Virus record (IMG/VR): IMGVR_UViG_3300045747_000054
Location: 62,001 to 126,000 of that record
Source: a virus
Reading direction: 5' to 3' (one strand)
Length of the DNA stretch: 64,000 nucleotides
The notes under the pieces are model-generated. The model saw only the letters and a program-made list of their open reading frames with translations. It was not told where the DNA came from and searched no databases. Below, in pieces: positions 49,332 to 57,939 of the stretch (position 1 is its first letter; each line of letters begins with the position of its first letter). Position numbers and translations under genes: made by a program.

Positions 49332-49775
49332 TTAGTGCTGACCAGCTATGAATCTTTCCCATTCCATGAATGCCTTGATTTGGAAAGTTCTTGAGTTCAA
49401 TTCTTTCATGATAGCCGCACAAACTTCGATAGCCTGATCATGCAGCGTCTTACGTGCCTGTATCTTTATGAGATCTTCATCGGCATCGAAGTAGATTGAG
49501 ATATCACTTTTGATTACGAATCTGAATGGTTCCAGACCATACTTCTTTAGTGTATCTTCATCTAGCTTACCGTTGTAGTATTCCCACTTGATTTTCTTCA
49601 TACGTGCAAGTTCCATGCCACATTGCTTCGCAGCAAGTGTATGGAGTGCATGTTCTCTTACGTATTTTGAGTGCAATACAGGAATGTGAATGATCTCGCT
49701 GCTCGGATCTGTTTTATCCACATTCGCATCTTTTTCCCACATCTCCATCAATTCTTCAATACCAGTCGGCTTCAT
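49332..49775 (-). CDS. uvsY: UvsY recombination mediator
   Basis: Loads UvsX onto gp32-coated ssDNA. 147 residues. Helix with HSKYVREHALHTLAAKQCGM, then MKKIKWEYYNGKLDED and the C-terminal ELNSRTFQIKAFMEWERFIA agree with T4 UvsY block order. Followed by uvsW after 5 bases. Confidence 0.88.
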   Translation of the reverse strand: MKPTGIEELMEMWEKDANVDKTDPSSEIIHIPVLHSKYVREHALHTLAAKQCGMELARMKKIKWEYYNGKLDEDTLKKYGLEPFRFVIKSDISIYFDADEDLIKIQARKTLHDQAIEVCAAIMKELNSRTFQIKAFMEWERFIAGQH

Positions 49776-49795
49776 AATTAAACTCCATTAATAAA

Positions 49796-50338
49796 TTACA
49801 GTCTTTCTATATCATACCAAGCATACTTGAAGGCTGCTTGTCCTGTTATGATAACATCAGCGTTGTCCTGAGTATTGAATACTATAGAGGACAATGATAT
49901 TGGAAAACAATCTCTAAACTTCACACGAATGTTTGGATTGTTCATGTTAGTATATATGGTGAGTGTTGCATCACTATATTGCGGTCTGTCCGTCTGTGCG
50001 TTCAACTGCGATAGTGGACTGCTACGAAGTTGATTTCTTAGGTTCTTGTATTCATCGAAGGTTGTTGGGAATGTAACACCACGAATCCAATCGTGAACAC
50101 TCAACCACGAACGATAGTCTTCATCAACCATGAAGTTAATACTTAATTCTTCGTACTTGATCTTGTCACCGGGAATTGGAATATCCGAGAATGGTGTCGC
50201 ACGGGCAACTTCTGGATATGAAACGCCGGGAAGATTCACCGACATACAGAAGAATGTCAGATATGGGAGCCTGTCAAAATTCAACCTGAATTTAGTTGTC
50301 TGTGCTGGATTCTGATTTGCTGGCTGTAAAAACGACAT
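49796..50338 (-). CDS. Tail-tube-like structural protein
   Basis: 180 residues. The pattern (short N-term, RLNFDRLPYLTFFCMSVNLP and PGVSYPEV, DEDYRSWLSVHDWIRGVTFP) resembles gp19-like tube proteins but is clearly diverged from the gp19 at 57940-58518. It could be a tube initiator, completion or baseplate hub-linked protein. A TATAAATA late promoter is 31 bases upstream. Confidence 0.75.
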   Translation of the reverse strand: MSFLQPANQNPAQTTKFRLNFDRLPYLTFFCMSVNLPGVSYPEVARATPFSDIPIPGDKIKYEELSINFMVDEDYRSWLSVHDWIRGVTFPTTFDEYKNLRNQLRSSPLSQLNAQTDRPQYSDATLTIYTNMNNPNIRVKFRDCFPISLSSIVFNTQDNADVIITGQAAFKYAWYDIERL

Positions 50339-50368
50339 TAGTGTGACCTTGAATGATCAGTATACTTC

Positions 50369-50376
50369 TATTTATA
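50369..50376 (-). promoter_or_regulatory. T4-type late promoter
   Basis: Exact TATAAATA on the minus strand, 31 bases before the start of the tube-like gene and directly after the gp23 terminator. Confidence 0.8.
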
Positions 50377-50380
50377 TCAT

Positions 50381-50410
50381 AAAAAAGGGGAGGGCATTTC
50401 TGCCCTCCCC
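50381..50410 (-). terminator. Strong intrinsic terminator after gene 23
   Basis: Minus strand GGGGAGGGCA-GAAA-TGCCCTCCCC followed by TTTTTT: a perfect 10-bp G/C-rich stem with a GAAA loop. Confidence 0.96.
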
Positions 50411-50446
50411 AATCGTTTCGCTTTATATTATTATAGTTTTACACTA

Positions 50447-51811
50447 TTACTTCAAGTTGCTTACGATAAACTTGCGGTAGTAGAGGTTGCTGTTGTTGCT
50501 CAATGCGCCTGAACCCTGTGTGGTTCCCTGTGCGAATGGATTTGCAACGATTCCGTAACGGGTCTTGAAGCCAATCTTTGGCTGGAAGGTGTTAGGATCG
50601 ATTGCACGAACCATCTGTAGAGGAACGTATGGGCAGTAGAACAGACCAGCATCATACGCGACCGCACCCTTGTATCCGACGACGACATAATCTGCGCCTG
50701 ATACTGAGTATGGATCAACATAGACCTTTAGGCGACCGAATAGAACACCTGCGAAGGTATTTCCAGTGTCGTCAACCTGTAGACCAGTGTTGTTGCTTAG
50801 TGCTGAGTTGTAGTCAAGAAGTCCGCTCATCGCAAGGGCTGATGCCACATCGGTTGATGTGATGATGATGTTGCCCTTTCCACGACGAGTATCTTTCGCG
50901 ATCTTGTTAGCTTCACGCTCGATCTGGAAGATAAGACCCTTGTACTTTTCTACCTGCCAACGACCATCTGTATCTAGACCTGTTGCTAGGTTAAATACGC
51001 CCGGTGTGTTGGAGAACGCTGCGCCCGGCTTTGCAGTTGCATACACGGTGCGGACGACTTCACGGTTGATTTCAGCAAGAACTTCTGTTGAAAGAATATT
51101 TGCCAATTCCGTTTCTGCGTCTAGACCATGAACTGCCTTCAAGTCCTGTGCAAGTTCTAGGGTGTAGGATGCTGCTAGCGCACGGGTGTTTGCTGTTACA
51201 GTAACCTTTTCGATTGAGAAGCCCATCTGGTTCATTGTTGTACCAACGGATAGACCTTCACCAGTTCCGGTGTCGAATCCTTCACCAGTGTTCGCTAGAC
51301 CGAAGATAGAAGCATTGCTTGTACCTGGGTTAACGTTCGCATCAGGGTTGTTACCCGCAGTGAATGGTGATGTTGCGCCAGTACCAGAGAATGATACGTT
51401 TGCTTCGTTGTAGAACGCTTCTGGAGTTGCTGATCCTAGTGCTGCGCTTGTTGCGTTAGCATAGGTTGAGCGCATCGCGAAGATAAGACCTGTTGGACCA
51501 GTCATTGGCTGAACGCCGCAGATGTCATATGCCATTAGGTTAGGTAGTGAACGACGAACTAGGCTGATTAGGATTGGATCGAAACCGGCTACTGGACCAC
51601 CAGCAGTTGCTCCACCACCATATCCGCCCGCGCCTACGAAGTTGGATCCACCAGCTTCTGCAAGGATACCTGCTTCTTCACGAAGAGCGCGTTCCTGATT
51701 TTCTAGGACAATCGCAGTAACGGCACGGCGATATGGGTCAGTGATCTTAGCCATATCAGCGTGGTCCAATACTGGTGCCCACTTCTTTTGAATTGTTTCT
51801 GAGAGATACAT
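50447..51811 (-). CDS. 23: Major capsid protein gp23
   Basis: Forms the capsid hexamers. The N-terminal 52 residues are a propeptide: the first Gly-rich segment after LAE (residues 50-52) fits the gp21 cut AGIL-AE|AGG. Then MAYDICGVQPMTGPTGLIFA and SYTLELAQDLKAVHGLDAE are gp23 blocks. 454 residues (T4: 521, larger insertion domain). It is followed by a strong terminator, as in T4. Confidence 0.96.
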   Translation of the reverse strand: MYLSETIQKKWAPVLDHADMAKITDPYRRAVTAIVLENQERALREEAGILAEAGGSNFVGAGGYGGGATAGGPVAGFDPILISLVRRSLPNLMAYDICGVQPMTGPTGLIFAMRSTYANATSAALGSATPEAFYNEANVSFSGTGATSPFTAGNNPDANVNPGTSNASIFGLANTGEGFDTGTGEGLSVGTTMNQMGFSIEKVTVTANTRALAASYTLELAQDLKAVHGLDAETELANILSTEVLAEINREVVRTVYATAKPGAAFSNTPGVFNLATGLDTDGRWQVEKYKGLIFQIEREANKIAKDTRRGKGNIIITSTDVASALAMSGLLDYNSALSNNTGLQVDDTGNTFAGVLFGRLKVYVDPYSVSGADYVVVGYKGAVAYDAGLFYCPYVPLQMVRAIDPNTFQPKIGFKTRYGIVANPFAQGTTQGSGALSNNSNLYYRKFIVSNLK

Positions 51812-51849
51812 TTTTATAATCCTTCTATGATTTTAAGTAAAAACCCTTA

Positions 51850-52995
51850 TTATACTGGGTTGGTTCTAGAGAGTGCCTTAACATAACTATCCATCGATGG
51901 AGATACATCTCCATTTGATGTTACAACAGGTTCCGCGCTTTCTGTAATGGCAATTGGATTGGAAGCCTGTTTCACTGTTTTTGTATCACTTGCGGTCTGA
52001 TTGAAATAACTCTCACGAATTATCTTGATCTTTCCTTCATATTCACCCTCTGTGGTGAACTCAACTCCCTCTGCGAGAGTCTTTACCTTTTCAGATTGTG
52101 TGGCAGTGAGTCCCTCACAAACTGATGCAATTATTTCAGCCTTACGAGCTTCGGTGATTGCAAGTGCAAGGCTGATGTTGTCATTTAGTGACTCATTCAA
52201 CTTACCCTTGAGTTCATCGATTTCTTCAGCCATAGCTTCTAGTACATCTACCTTCTCTTCTGGAACGTCGATATAATGTTCAGCAAATAGATTCTTGAGT
52301 CCAGCCATGAATTCTTCCATGATTTCAGTCTTTAGACCAGAATCAACGGCAACTTCATTTTCCTGTACCCATTCGTTAACCATATAGTTGAGGTAGGTAT
52401 CAACCTGTTCCTCAAGTTCTTGCTTAACTTCTTCAATTGTCTCTTCGGCAGCAGCAAGAATTTCTGATTCCATTTCTTCGATAACCTGTACTGCGCGAGC
52501 AATAACGGCACCTTCGAAAATGGTGGAAACCTTGGTGCGGAACTCTTCGGAAAGTTCTTCGCCAGAGAAGATTGCATCGATATCTTCCTTAGAACCGAGA
52601 GCAGCAAGCTTTTCCTTAAGCATTGCGACCTTTGCTGCATATGCAGCTTCGACTTCTTCGGCAGTCATTTCTTCGAAGATTTCTTCGTCTTCGACTTCAT
52701 CTTCTGCAATAGTCTCAGTACCTTCAACGTCATCTTCTGACACTTCGGCTTCTTCCTGTGCAAGCTTCTTCATTCCTTCCTTTGAATCGGCTGCTGGTGG
52801 AGTGCCTGGTGGTGTTGCTGTTCCGACCGCTGCTGCGGCACGGGAACCAACGTCGCCGCCTGATGGATCGGTCTGTGTAGATCCGCCAAGATCTACGACT
52901 TCTGCACCAATGGATGGCATTGGTTCTGAAGGCGCAGCGGCTCTAGACTTTGCGAGTACGTCAGCGGCAGCTTCTGCTAATGTTCGAACTTTCAT
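51850..52995 (-). CDS. 22: Prohead core scaffold protein gp22
   Basis: Scaffold degraded by gp21. 381 residues, highly acidic with long helices (EEVEAAYAAKVAMLKEKLAA; ILAAAEETIEEVKQELEE). The N-terminus MKVRTLAEAAADVL has a gp21-type LAE|A site at residues 6-8. Located between gp21 and gp23 as in T4; preceded by an exact late promoter. Confidence 0.92.
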   Translation of the reverse strand: MKVRTLAEAAADVLAKSRAAAPSEPMPSIGAEVVDLGGSTQTDPSGGDVGSRAAAAVGTATPPGTPPAADSKEGMKKLAQEEAEVSEDDVEGTETIAEDEVEDEEIFEEMTAEEVEAAYAAKVAMLKEKLAALGSKEDIDAIFSGEELSEEFRTKVSTIFEGAVIARAVQVIEEMESEILAAAEETIEEVKQELEEQVDTYLNYMVNEWVQENEVAVDSGLKTEIMEEFMAGLKNLFAEHYIDVPEEKVDVLEAMAEEIDELKGKLNESLNDNISLALAITEARKAEIIASVCEGLTATQSEKVKTLAEGVEFTTEGEYEGKIKIIRESYFNQTASDTKTVKQASNPIAITESAEPVVTSNGDVSPSMDSYVKALSRTNPV

Positions 52996-53019
52996 GAGTA
53001 AACTCCTTAGTTATATCTT

Positions 53020-53027
53020 TATTTATA
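53020..53027 (-). promoter_or_regulatory. T4-type late promoter before gene 22
   Basis: Exact TATAAATA on the minus strand, 25 bases before the gp22 ATG. Confidence 0.88.
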
Positions 53028-53030
53028 AAA

Positions 53031-53675
53031 TTACAATTTTGAGATAAAATTCTCAAAAGCGCGTAGCTTGACTTCTTCCAGTTGCTTTGCTCTTGCTTTC
53101 TTAATGGTTTGCTGTAGGTAATTGACATCGGCTTCTTTTACGATTCCGTTGTCCCACACCCATTCTTTGCCTTCCATTATTCCTTCAACAAACGCACCCG
53201 GTGCTGATGGGTCAGCTACAATATCTGCCGCTGTGGCTAGATAGAAATCTTCCTGAACATGATTAATACCATTGATAGCCTTCAATGATCCCATTCCTCT
53301 TGATGATACTCCAAGCAATCCACCGCCTTCGATAATACCTTTTGCGATGCGACCCATTGGAGTATCAAGAATCTTTGCCTTACCTTCAAAAACGTTACCA
53401 TTTTGTCTTAGGTTGGTGATTAGATGTGATACACGCTCTAATCCAATTGCTGGTGTTTCTGGATGTCCAAGTTCTCCAAAAGCACGATTTTTGTTTACGT
53501 ATTCTTCGTTATAACGCTTGACTTCTCTCTCAAGAAGGTTACGAGCATATATTCTACCATTACGATTAGCCTTTTCGCTAACCAAAAATGGTCCCTGAAT
53601 AAAGAGAGTCTTTACGCCACCGACATCTTCGGTGAGATACTTGACTTCTTCAATTGTTTCTTTAATAAGCTTCAT
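53031..53675 (-). CDS. 21: Prohead protease gp21
   Basis: Serine protease that cuts after (I/L)-x-E in prohead proteins. Residues about 30-70: GPFLVSEKANRNGRIYARNL; AFGELGHPETP with the putative catalytic His; GVSSRGMGSL with the catalytic Ser. 214 residues (T4: 212). It is the enzyme expected to process the internal proteins of this window. It may cut itself (YLTED near residue 14). Confidence 0.95.
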   Translation of the reverse strand: MKLIKETIEEVKYLTEDVGGVKTLFIQGPFLVSEKANRNGRIYARNLLEREVKRYNEEYVNKNRAFGELGHPETPAIGLERVSHLITNLRQNGNVFEGKAKILDTPMGRIAKGIIEGGGLLGVSSRGMGSLKAINGINHVQEDFYLATAADIVADPSAPGAFVEGIMEGKEWVWDNGIVKEADVNYLQQTIKKARAKQLEEVKLRAFENFISKL

Positions 53676-53677
53676 TT

Positions 53678-53956
53678 TTACCTTAACCCCATTGATGCTC
53701 TACGTTTCAACGATCTCTTTCTTTTTATCAAAGCGCGTGCCATCTTTGCTCTACGCTTAACTTTTGCTCTTCTCGCTCCACGCTTTCTATGCATTCTTTC
53801 GCTAGTACTCATTCTTATCAACTTTCCACCGCGAATCGTATAACCTTTTACACCAGAAACTTTCTTTCTTCTCTGTACTTTTCCGTTACGTATTCTCGCT
53901 CTGATAATACGAATTCTTTGTACCTCAGTGAGCAAGAACTCCTTGAACGTCTTCAT
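53678..53956 (-). CDS. Basic internal/core protein with capsid-targeting leader
   Basis: 92 residues starting MKTFKEFLLTEV (L-T-E|V). After cleavage an 81-residue chain with very many Arg and Lys (RMHRKRGARRAKVKRRAK) would remain. It is placed where T4 has core protein genes (67, 68), near gp21. A DNA-condensing packaged peptide is the best inference. Confidence 0.85.
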   Translation of the reverse strand: MKTFKEFLLTEVQRIRIIRARIRNGKVQRRKKVSGVKGYTIRGGKLIRMSTSERMHRKRGARRAKVKRRAKMARALIKRKRSLKRRASMGLR

Positions 53957-54408
53957 TAGCCACCGACATATCTATTATCATTGTATTCAATGAACGCATT
54001 AGCATAACCAGCTTCTTTGTTAATAGTAATAATTAGATCCAGTGTATCTAAGTTTGCAGCAGCATTGATCCACAATCCAAGTTCACCAGTAGGACCAGTT
54101 GCATTGTTCTGAACATATGCATCAAGAGTACCGGCATGTGATGTTCCGAAATTGTAAATCGGAGTATTTGCACTCGCCCCTGCCCAATACAACTGAGCGA
54201 ATCCTGCAAGGTCTGATGCAAACTGAACCTGTGAGATACTCAACGAGCATACGTTGGAACTCTTTGATGTGTTCGCAAATGCAAGTGTGTTGGCTCTTAC
54301 AATGGTTGTGTTGGAAGTTGTTGCTCCCGTGAAATATGCGGTAACTTTGACTCTGGCAGTCTGTCCGTTATCGAATATTACTTGTACTTCTGGTGCATTT
54401 GCTGCCAT
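53956..54408 (-). CDS. Structural protein of unknown function in the prohead gene cluster
   Basis: 150 residues. Beta-rich, Ala/Asn/Thr-rich: VQVIFDNGQTARVKVTAYFT, a series of short strands, Gly-rich C-terminus NDNRYVGG. No packaging leader. It could be a head decoration or fibre-type protein; I do not recognise the family. The start is next to a stop/start overlap with the basic core protein gene. Confidence 0.8.
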   Translation of the reverse strand: MAANAPEVQVIFDNGQTARVKVTAYFTGATTSNTTIVRANTLAFANTSKSSNVCSLSISQVQFASDLAGFAQLYWAGASANTPIYNFGTSHAGTLDAYVQNNATGPTGELGLWINAAANLDTLDLIITINKEAGYANAFIEYNDNRYVGG

Positions 54409-54420
54409 GTTAGTTTCCTA

Positions 54421-54891
54421 TTATATGGTTGTTGTAAAATCAACAACTTTCTTAAAATCTTGTGGAGAATTTCCCATCTGTCCTAAATTCTGCTTATTTC
54501 TCTTGTTCACCTTGCCGTGCAGATCGACAATATTCTTTGCAGTCGATGGTTGTACAGTCGCAGTGGTTCCATTTGCAAACGTCACAATTCCAGGCTTATC
54601 CTTCTTCATGATTGCTCTTAAAGACTGGACAATGGATTCATCAATCACAATTTGCAATGTATTTAGATCTTCTTTAACAATAGAACCATACCCTACTTTT
54701 CCACCAGACCCGGAATCTGGAAAGTATGGAACACTGACATCAAGGTTCATCTTGTCATTTCTGTAAAGAGCAACCTTGGCACCAGTAGGATAGTTACGAA
54801 TACCCAAACGTCTCAATACAATCATAGCAGGAGGATCAGCCGCAGGGACTGCCTCATTTAATTCCTGAATGTATTGAGAGAATGTTTTCAT
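54421..54891 (-). CDS. Internal head protein with capsid-targeting leader
   Basis: 156 residues starting MKTFSQYIQELNEA, with I-Q-E|L and L-N-E|A sites. The mature part is a mixed alpha/beta domain (MIVLRRLGIRNYPTGAKVAL; GIVTFANGTTATVQPS), of unknown fold, with a basic KVNKRNKQN stretch. It follows the prohead genes, so it may be a core protein as well as an ejected one. Confidence 0.8.
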   Translation of the reverse strand: MKTFSQYIQELNEAVPAADPPAMIVLRRLGIRNYPTGAKVALYRNDKMNLDVSVPYFPDSGSGGKVGYGSIVKEDLNTLQIVIDESIVQSLRAIMKKDKPGIVTFANGTTATVQPSTAKNIVDLHGKVNKRNKQNLGQMGNSPQDFKKVVDFTTTI

Positions 54892-54894
54892 CTA

Positions 54895-56085
54895 TTATTC
54901 TTTTGGAAGCTTACCATTTGGACCATTGATATTGCGATGCTTGGCAATGTCCTTCATTGCTCTTTGAGTTGATGCTGGAACCTTACCTCTTTTTGTAAGG
55001 TTTGTTGTTGTTCTCCAAGTTCCTCTTAGACCACCAGATAGATCATTTTCTCCTTGGCGATATTTGCGAGTGCTCGGAGCATCCACAGCCTTGTCGGCAA
55101 CATCAGTTCCTTTCTTACCCCACTTTCTTGCAATCTTGTTTCTGAAACGATTGACTCTCTTTGAATCTTCCTTCGAAGCTTCATAGTCACTAGCAGTATT
55201 ATGTAACGAACGAATAGCGTTTACGGCAGTCTTTAGAGAAACTTCATCAACCTTTTCTACTTCTTCATTTCTACGGAACGGACCAGCAGATGGTTTATAT
55301 ACACTGGTTGGATCTTCTAACTTAGAAGGTTTTGGTGAACTCTTTATTCTACTCTTAAAGATCTTTTCGTGATACGCCTTTTCTTTTTCGGCACCAGATT
55401 CACGATCATTACTAAAATGATCACTCCATTCTGGCTTTGCACCTTCATGCAGATCTTCTCTGTGATGCTCTTCCCAATGGGATGCAGCTTCATCACGAAC
55501 ACGCTTAGGGAACATTTCATGCCATTTGCCAACGCCACTATATTCCTTATGATAGGATGCAGCAGCACGATCAGCATGATATCCCCAAAGCTTCTTTGCC
55601 TTTTCAGAGTCATAGACACCCTTGGCGTGCTTCTTCGCAAGATTCTTCATGATTGGTTCATGACTTGAACGGTGCAGGTGACTATCGTTATCTGCGTGAA
55701 GAACTAGTTCCTTCGCAGTGTCTGAAAGTTTGTGATATTCTTCGGATACTGTTTCTTCGTTTCTAGGATGATTCTTTTCCCAATTGGACTTTTCTTCTCT
55801 TCCCTTATTGAAACCATGAACAAAGGATTTCTTATGCTTTGAGTAGAGGTTGCTAATTTTGAATGCAGATTCGGCATCGTGATGACTATCGAATTCACGC
55901 CCTGCTCTAAATCCAGTTGCACGACCCCAATTGATACCTTCATCAACTCCAAAGATACCTTGTGCGAGTTCTTGCTTTCTTGATGCAAGTGCATCTGTGA
56001 CCTTCTCCGCAACAACTGCATTGAAAGTGTCTACGAAAGAATCTGCATCTTGCGCGTGTGCGAGTGTTACGAATTTAGTGGTCAT
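54895..56085 (-). CDS. Long core/internal protein with gp67-like N-terminus
   Basis: 396 residues. N-terminal MTTKFVTLAHAQDADSFVDT then FNAVVAEKV and ALASRKQELAQGIFG is a paralogue of the short protein encoded just upstream (56088-56255). The rest is charged, Lys/His/Glu-rich helical sequence similar in character to the 909-residue protein. A gp67-type core domain appears to have been fused to an internal-protein tail. Confidence 0.8.
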   Translation of the reverse strand: MTTKFVTLAHAQDADSFVDTFNAVVAEKVTDALASRKQELAQGIFGVDEGINWGRATGFRAGREFDSHHDAESAFKISNLYSKHKKSFVHGFNKGREEKSNWEKNHPRNEETVSEEYHKLSDTAKELVLHADNDSHLHRSSHEPIMKNLAKKHAKGVYDSEKAKKLWGYHADRAAASYHKEYSGVGKWHEMFPKRVRDEAASHWEEHHREDLHEGAKPEWSDHFSNDRESGAEKEKAYHEKIFKSRIKSSPKPSKLEDPTSVYKPSAGPFRRNEEVEKVDEVSLKTAVNAIRSLHNTASDYEASKEDSKRVNRFRNKIARKWGKKGTDVADKAVDAPSTRKYRQGENDLSGGLRGTWRTTTNLTKRGKVPASTQRAMKDIAKHRNINGPNGKLPKE

Positions 56086-56087
56086 TT

Positions 56088-56255
56088 TTATTCTTCTTCT
56101 GATTCTTGAACTGGAGAATTGAACATTGCGCGAGCAACATCAGCCTTGCGACTTTCTAGTGCATCAAATGCCTTTTCAGCAACGGCAGTTTCAAAGGCAT
56201 CTCTAAATGATGATGCATCCTTGGTCTGTGCTAGTTCTACGAATTTAGTGGTCAT
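56088..56255 (-). CDS. 67: Short gp67-like prohead core protein
   Basis: 55 residues from ATG at 56255: MTTKFVELAQTKDASSFRDA then FETAVAEKAFDALESRKADV and an acidic end. Size, position between portal gp20 and protease gp21, and charge match T4 gp67 (PIP). It is in tandem with a long paralogue starting at 56085, two bases after its stop. Confidence 0.8.
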   Translation of the reverse strand: MTTKFVELAQTKDASSFRDAFETAVAEKAFDALESRKADVARAMFNSPVQESEEE

Positions 56256-56276
56256 TTTCCTGTTCCTATAGTCTTG

Positions 56277-57881
56277 TTATTGCTGATTTCCGAACAATTT
56301 AGATACCTTTTTATTTATATCTTCTTTGTCGTCACCCTGCTTTCCTTGCCCACCACCATCAGGCTCTTCTTCTTCTGGAGTGCCCATTTCTGGTTGTGGT
56401 GCCATAGCAGCTTCTTCATCCATTTGCTCATTCATCTTTTCGATTTCATCTTCGTTCAATTGCAGGATGTTTTCCTGAACCCAACGCTTGGAATAGAATC
56501 TTCCGATGTATGGTTCAACCTGAACGAGAGTCTGCATTCTACCCTGTAGAAGTTCAGCTTCCTTGAGTTCTGTGAAGTTGTTGTCTTTGATGTAATCATA
56601 GTGAATTTGCTGCTTGAATTGATTCCATTCATCCAATGTACAGACGCCCTTGAGGGCAAGCTGACGAGCCAGTAGTTCATCGAATAGAATGGAAAATCTT
56701 GAACGAAGCTTGTCTACGAACTTATCGAACTTGAGTTCATCGCGGGTGATTTCATTGGTGCGTCCCAACGAGAATCCAGTGCTTGCTTCAAGTCTCGAAA
56801 TTGGCACATTGAGTGCCTTGTAAAGCTTCTTTTCGAAGTAAAATACGTCATCCATCTGACCGAGGTTTTGACCGGCAGGAAGTGTTGTGATTTCTGTAGA
56901 CTTACCTTCACCACGGCGAGGCATCCAGAAATCTTCCAACATCGACATGTGCTTGCGGTCATCACGTATTTCACCTGTGGAAGCATCATAGGTAAGCTTA
57001 TTTCTAAACTTAGTCATGATGTCCTTGAGGTATTGTTCTGCCTTCATCTTAGGCATGTTACCTACGTCAACGTAGAACACGCGACGTTCTGGTGCGCGAG
57101 AAACACGGTAGATAACGGTTGCATCTTCAACGAAGCGCAACTGATTCATAGGGCGTATTGCCTTATGAATGTATGAAAGTACTGTGGACTTTGCTGGATC
57201 ATATAATCCAGAAGAAAGGTGAACTACAGAATCATCTGATAGTTTAATACCACCTGCGTAGTTACCAAGAATCTGTGGAGACTGGACATTGTTGTTGACC
57301 ATCTTCTCATTGTAGAGATAGAATGTTTCAATCTTGTCAACGATATCAACACCATCTTTCTTGGACTTGTTAATATTACGAATCTTACGAATGCGGCGAG
57401 GATCAATATAGACTAGCTGTTGAATTCCTGCTCTTGGATTGTCGTTATCAATGACTACGTTATAGTATAGTCTGCCGTCAACATACCAACGACGGAAAAT
57501 ATCTGAACCAAAATTATTGAAATCTAGAAGTCTTTGAATTGTCGTGAACTCGTCACGAATCATTCCTTTGATTCTATCTGGAAGATCAAGACCATCTAGA
57601 ACGATCTTTACAACATTGCCATGCTTATCATGGACAATTGCTTCGTTGATGATATCTTCCACAGCCTGTTCGATTTCTGGCTGCATTGCCATTGTGCGAT
57701 ACTTTGTGATTAGATCAACTTCGGTTCTGTAAGAACCATCCAGATCTACGTAAATTCCGTAGTGTGCGCCAGTCTGGATATTGATAGCACCATCTTCGAC
57801 TTGTGGCGTTACGACTGATGGTAGAGTTTCTTCTTCATCATCCCTGACAAGCTTAAATCCGAATAACTTTAATTGAGCCAA
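56277..57881 (-). CDS. 20: Portal protein gp20
   Basis: Forms the dodecameric DNA-entry vertex. EQAVEDIINEAIVHDKHG, RRWYVDGRLYYNVVID, VYIDPRRIRKIR and LYKALNVPISRLEASTGFS are the conserved gp20 blocks. 534 residues (T4: 524). The C-terminal codons contain an exact TATAAATA late-promoter sequence reading towards the gp67-like gene. Confidence 0.96.
   Translation of the reverse strand: MAQLKLFGFKLVRDDEEETLPSVVTPQVEDGAINIQTGAHYGIYVDLDGSYRTEVDLITKYRTMAMQPEIEQAVEDIINEAIVHDKHGNVVKIVLDGLDLPDRIKGMIRDEFTTIQRLLDFNNFGSDIFRRWYVDGRLYYNVVIDNDNPRAGIQQLVYIDPRRIRKIRNINKSKKDGVDIVDKIETFYLYNEKMVNNNVQSPQILGNYAGGIKLSDDSVVHLSSGLYDPAKSTVLSYIHKAIRPMNQLRFVEDATVIYRVSRAPERRVFYVDVGNMPKMKAEQYLKDIMTKFRNKLTYDASTGEIRDDRKHMSMLEDFWMPRRGEGKSTEITTLPAGQNLGQMDDVFYFEKKLYKALNVPISRLEASTGFSLGRTNEITRDELKFDKFVDKLRSRFSILFDELLARQLALKGVCTLDEWNQFKQQIHYDYIKDNNFTELKEAELLQGRMQTLVQVEPYIGRFYSKRWVQENILQLNEDEIEKMNEQMDEEAAMAPQPEMGTPEEEEPDGGGQGKQGDDKEDINKKVSKLFGNQQ
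56312..56319 (-). promoter_or_regulatory. T4-type late promoter inside gene 20
   Basis: Exact TATAAATA on the minus strand, 57 bases before the gp67-like ATG, within the end of gp20 coding sequence. May be chance. Confidence 0.55.
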
Positions 57882-57902
57882 AATAGTTTCTCCATATTAT
57901 AT

Positions 57903-57930
57903 GGGGAGAGAACGAAAATGTTCTCTCCCC
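57903..57930 (-). terminator. Hairpin between gp19 and gp20
   Basis: Perfect 11-bp inverted repeat GGGGAGAGAAC/GTTCTCTCCCC with a 6-base loop, followed on the minus strand by ATATAATATGG rather than a T-run. Probable weak terminator or mRNA stability element. Confidence 0.6.
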
Positions 57931-57939
57931 TGCCAATCA

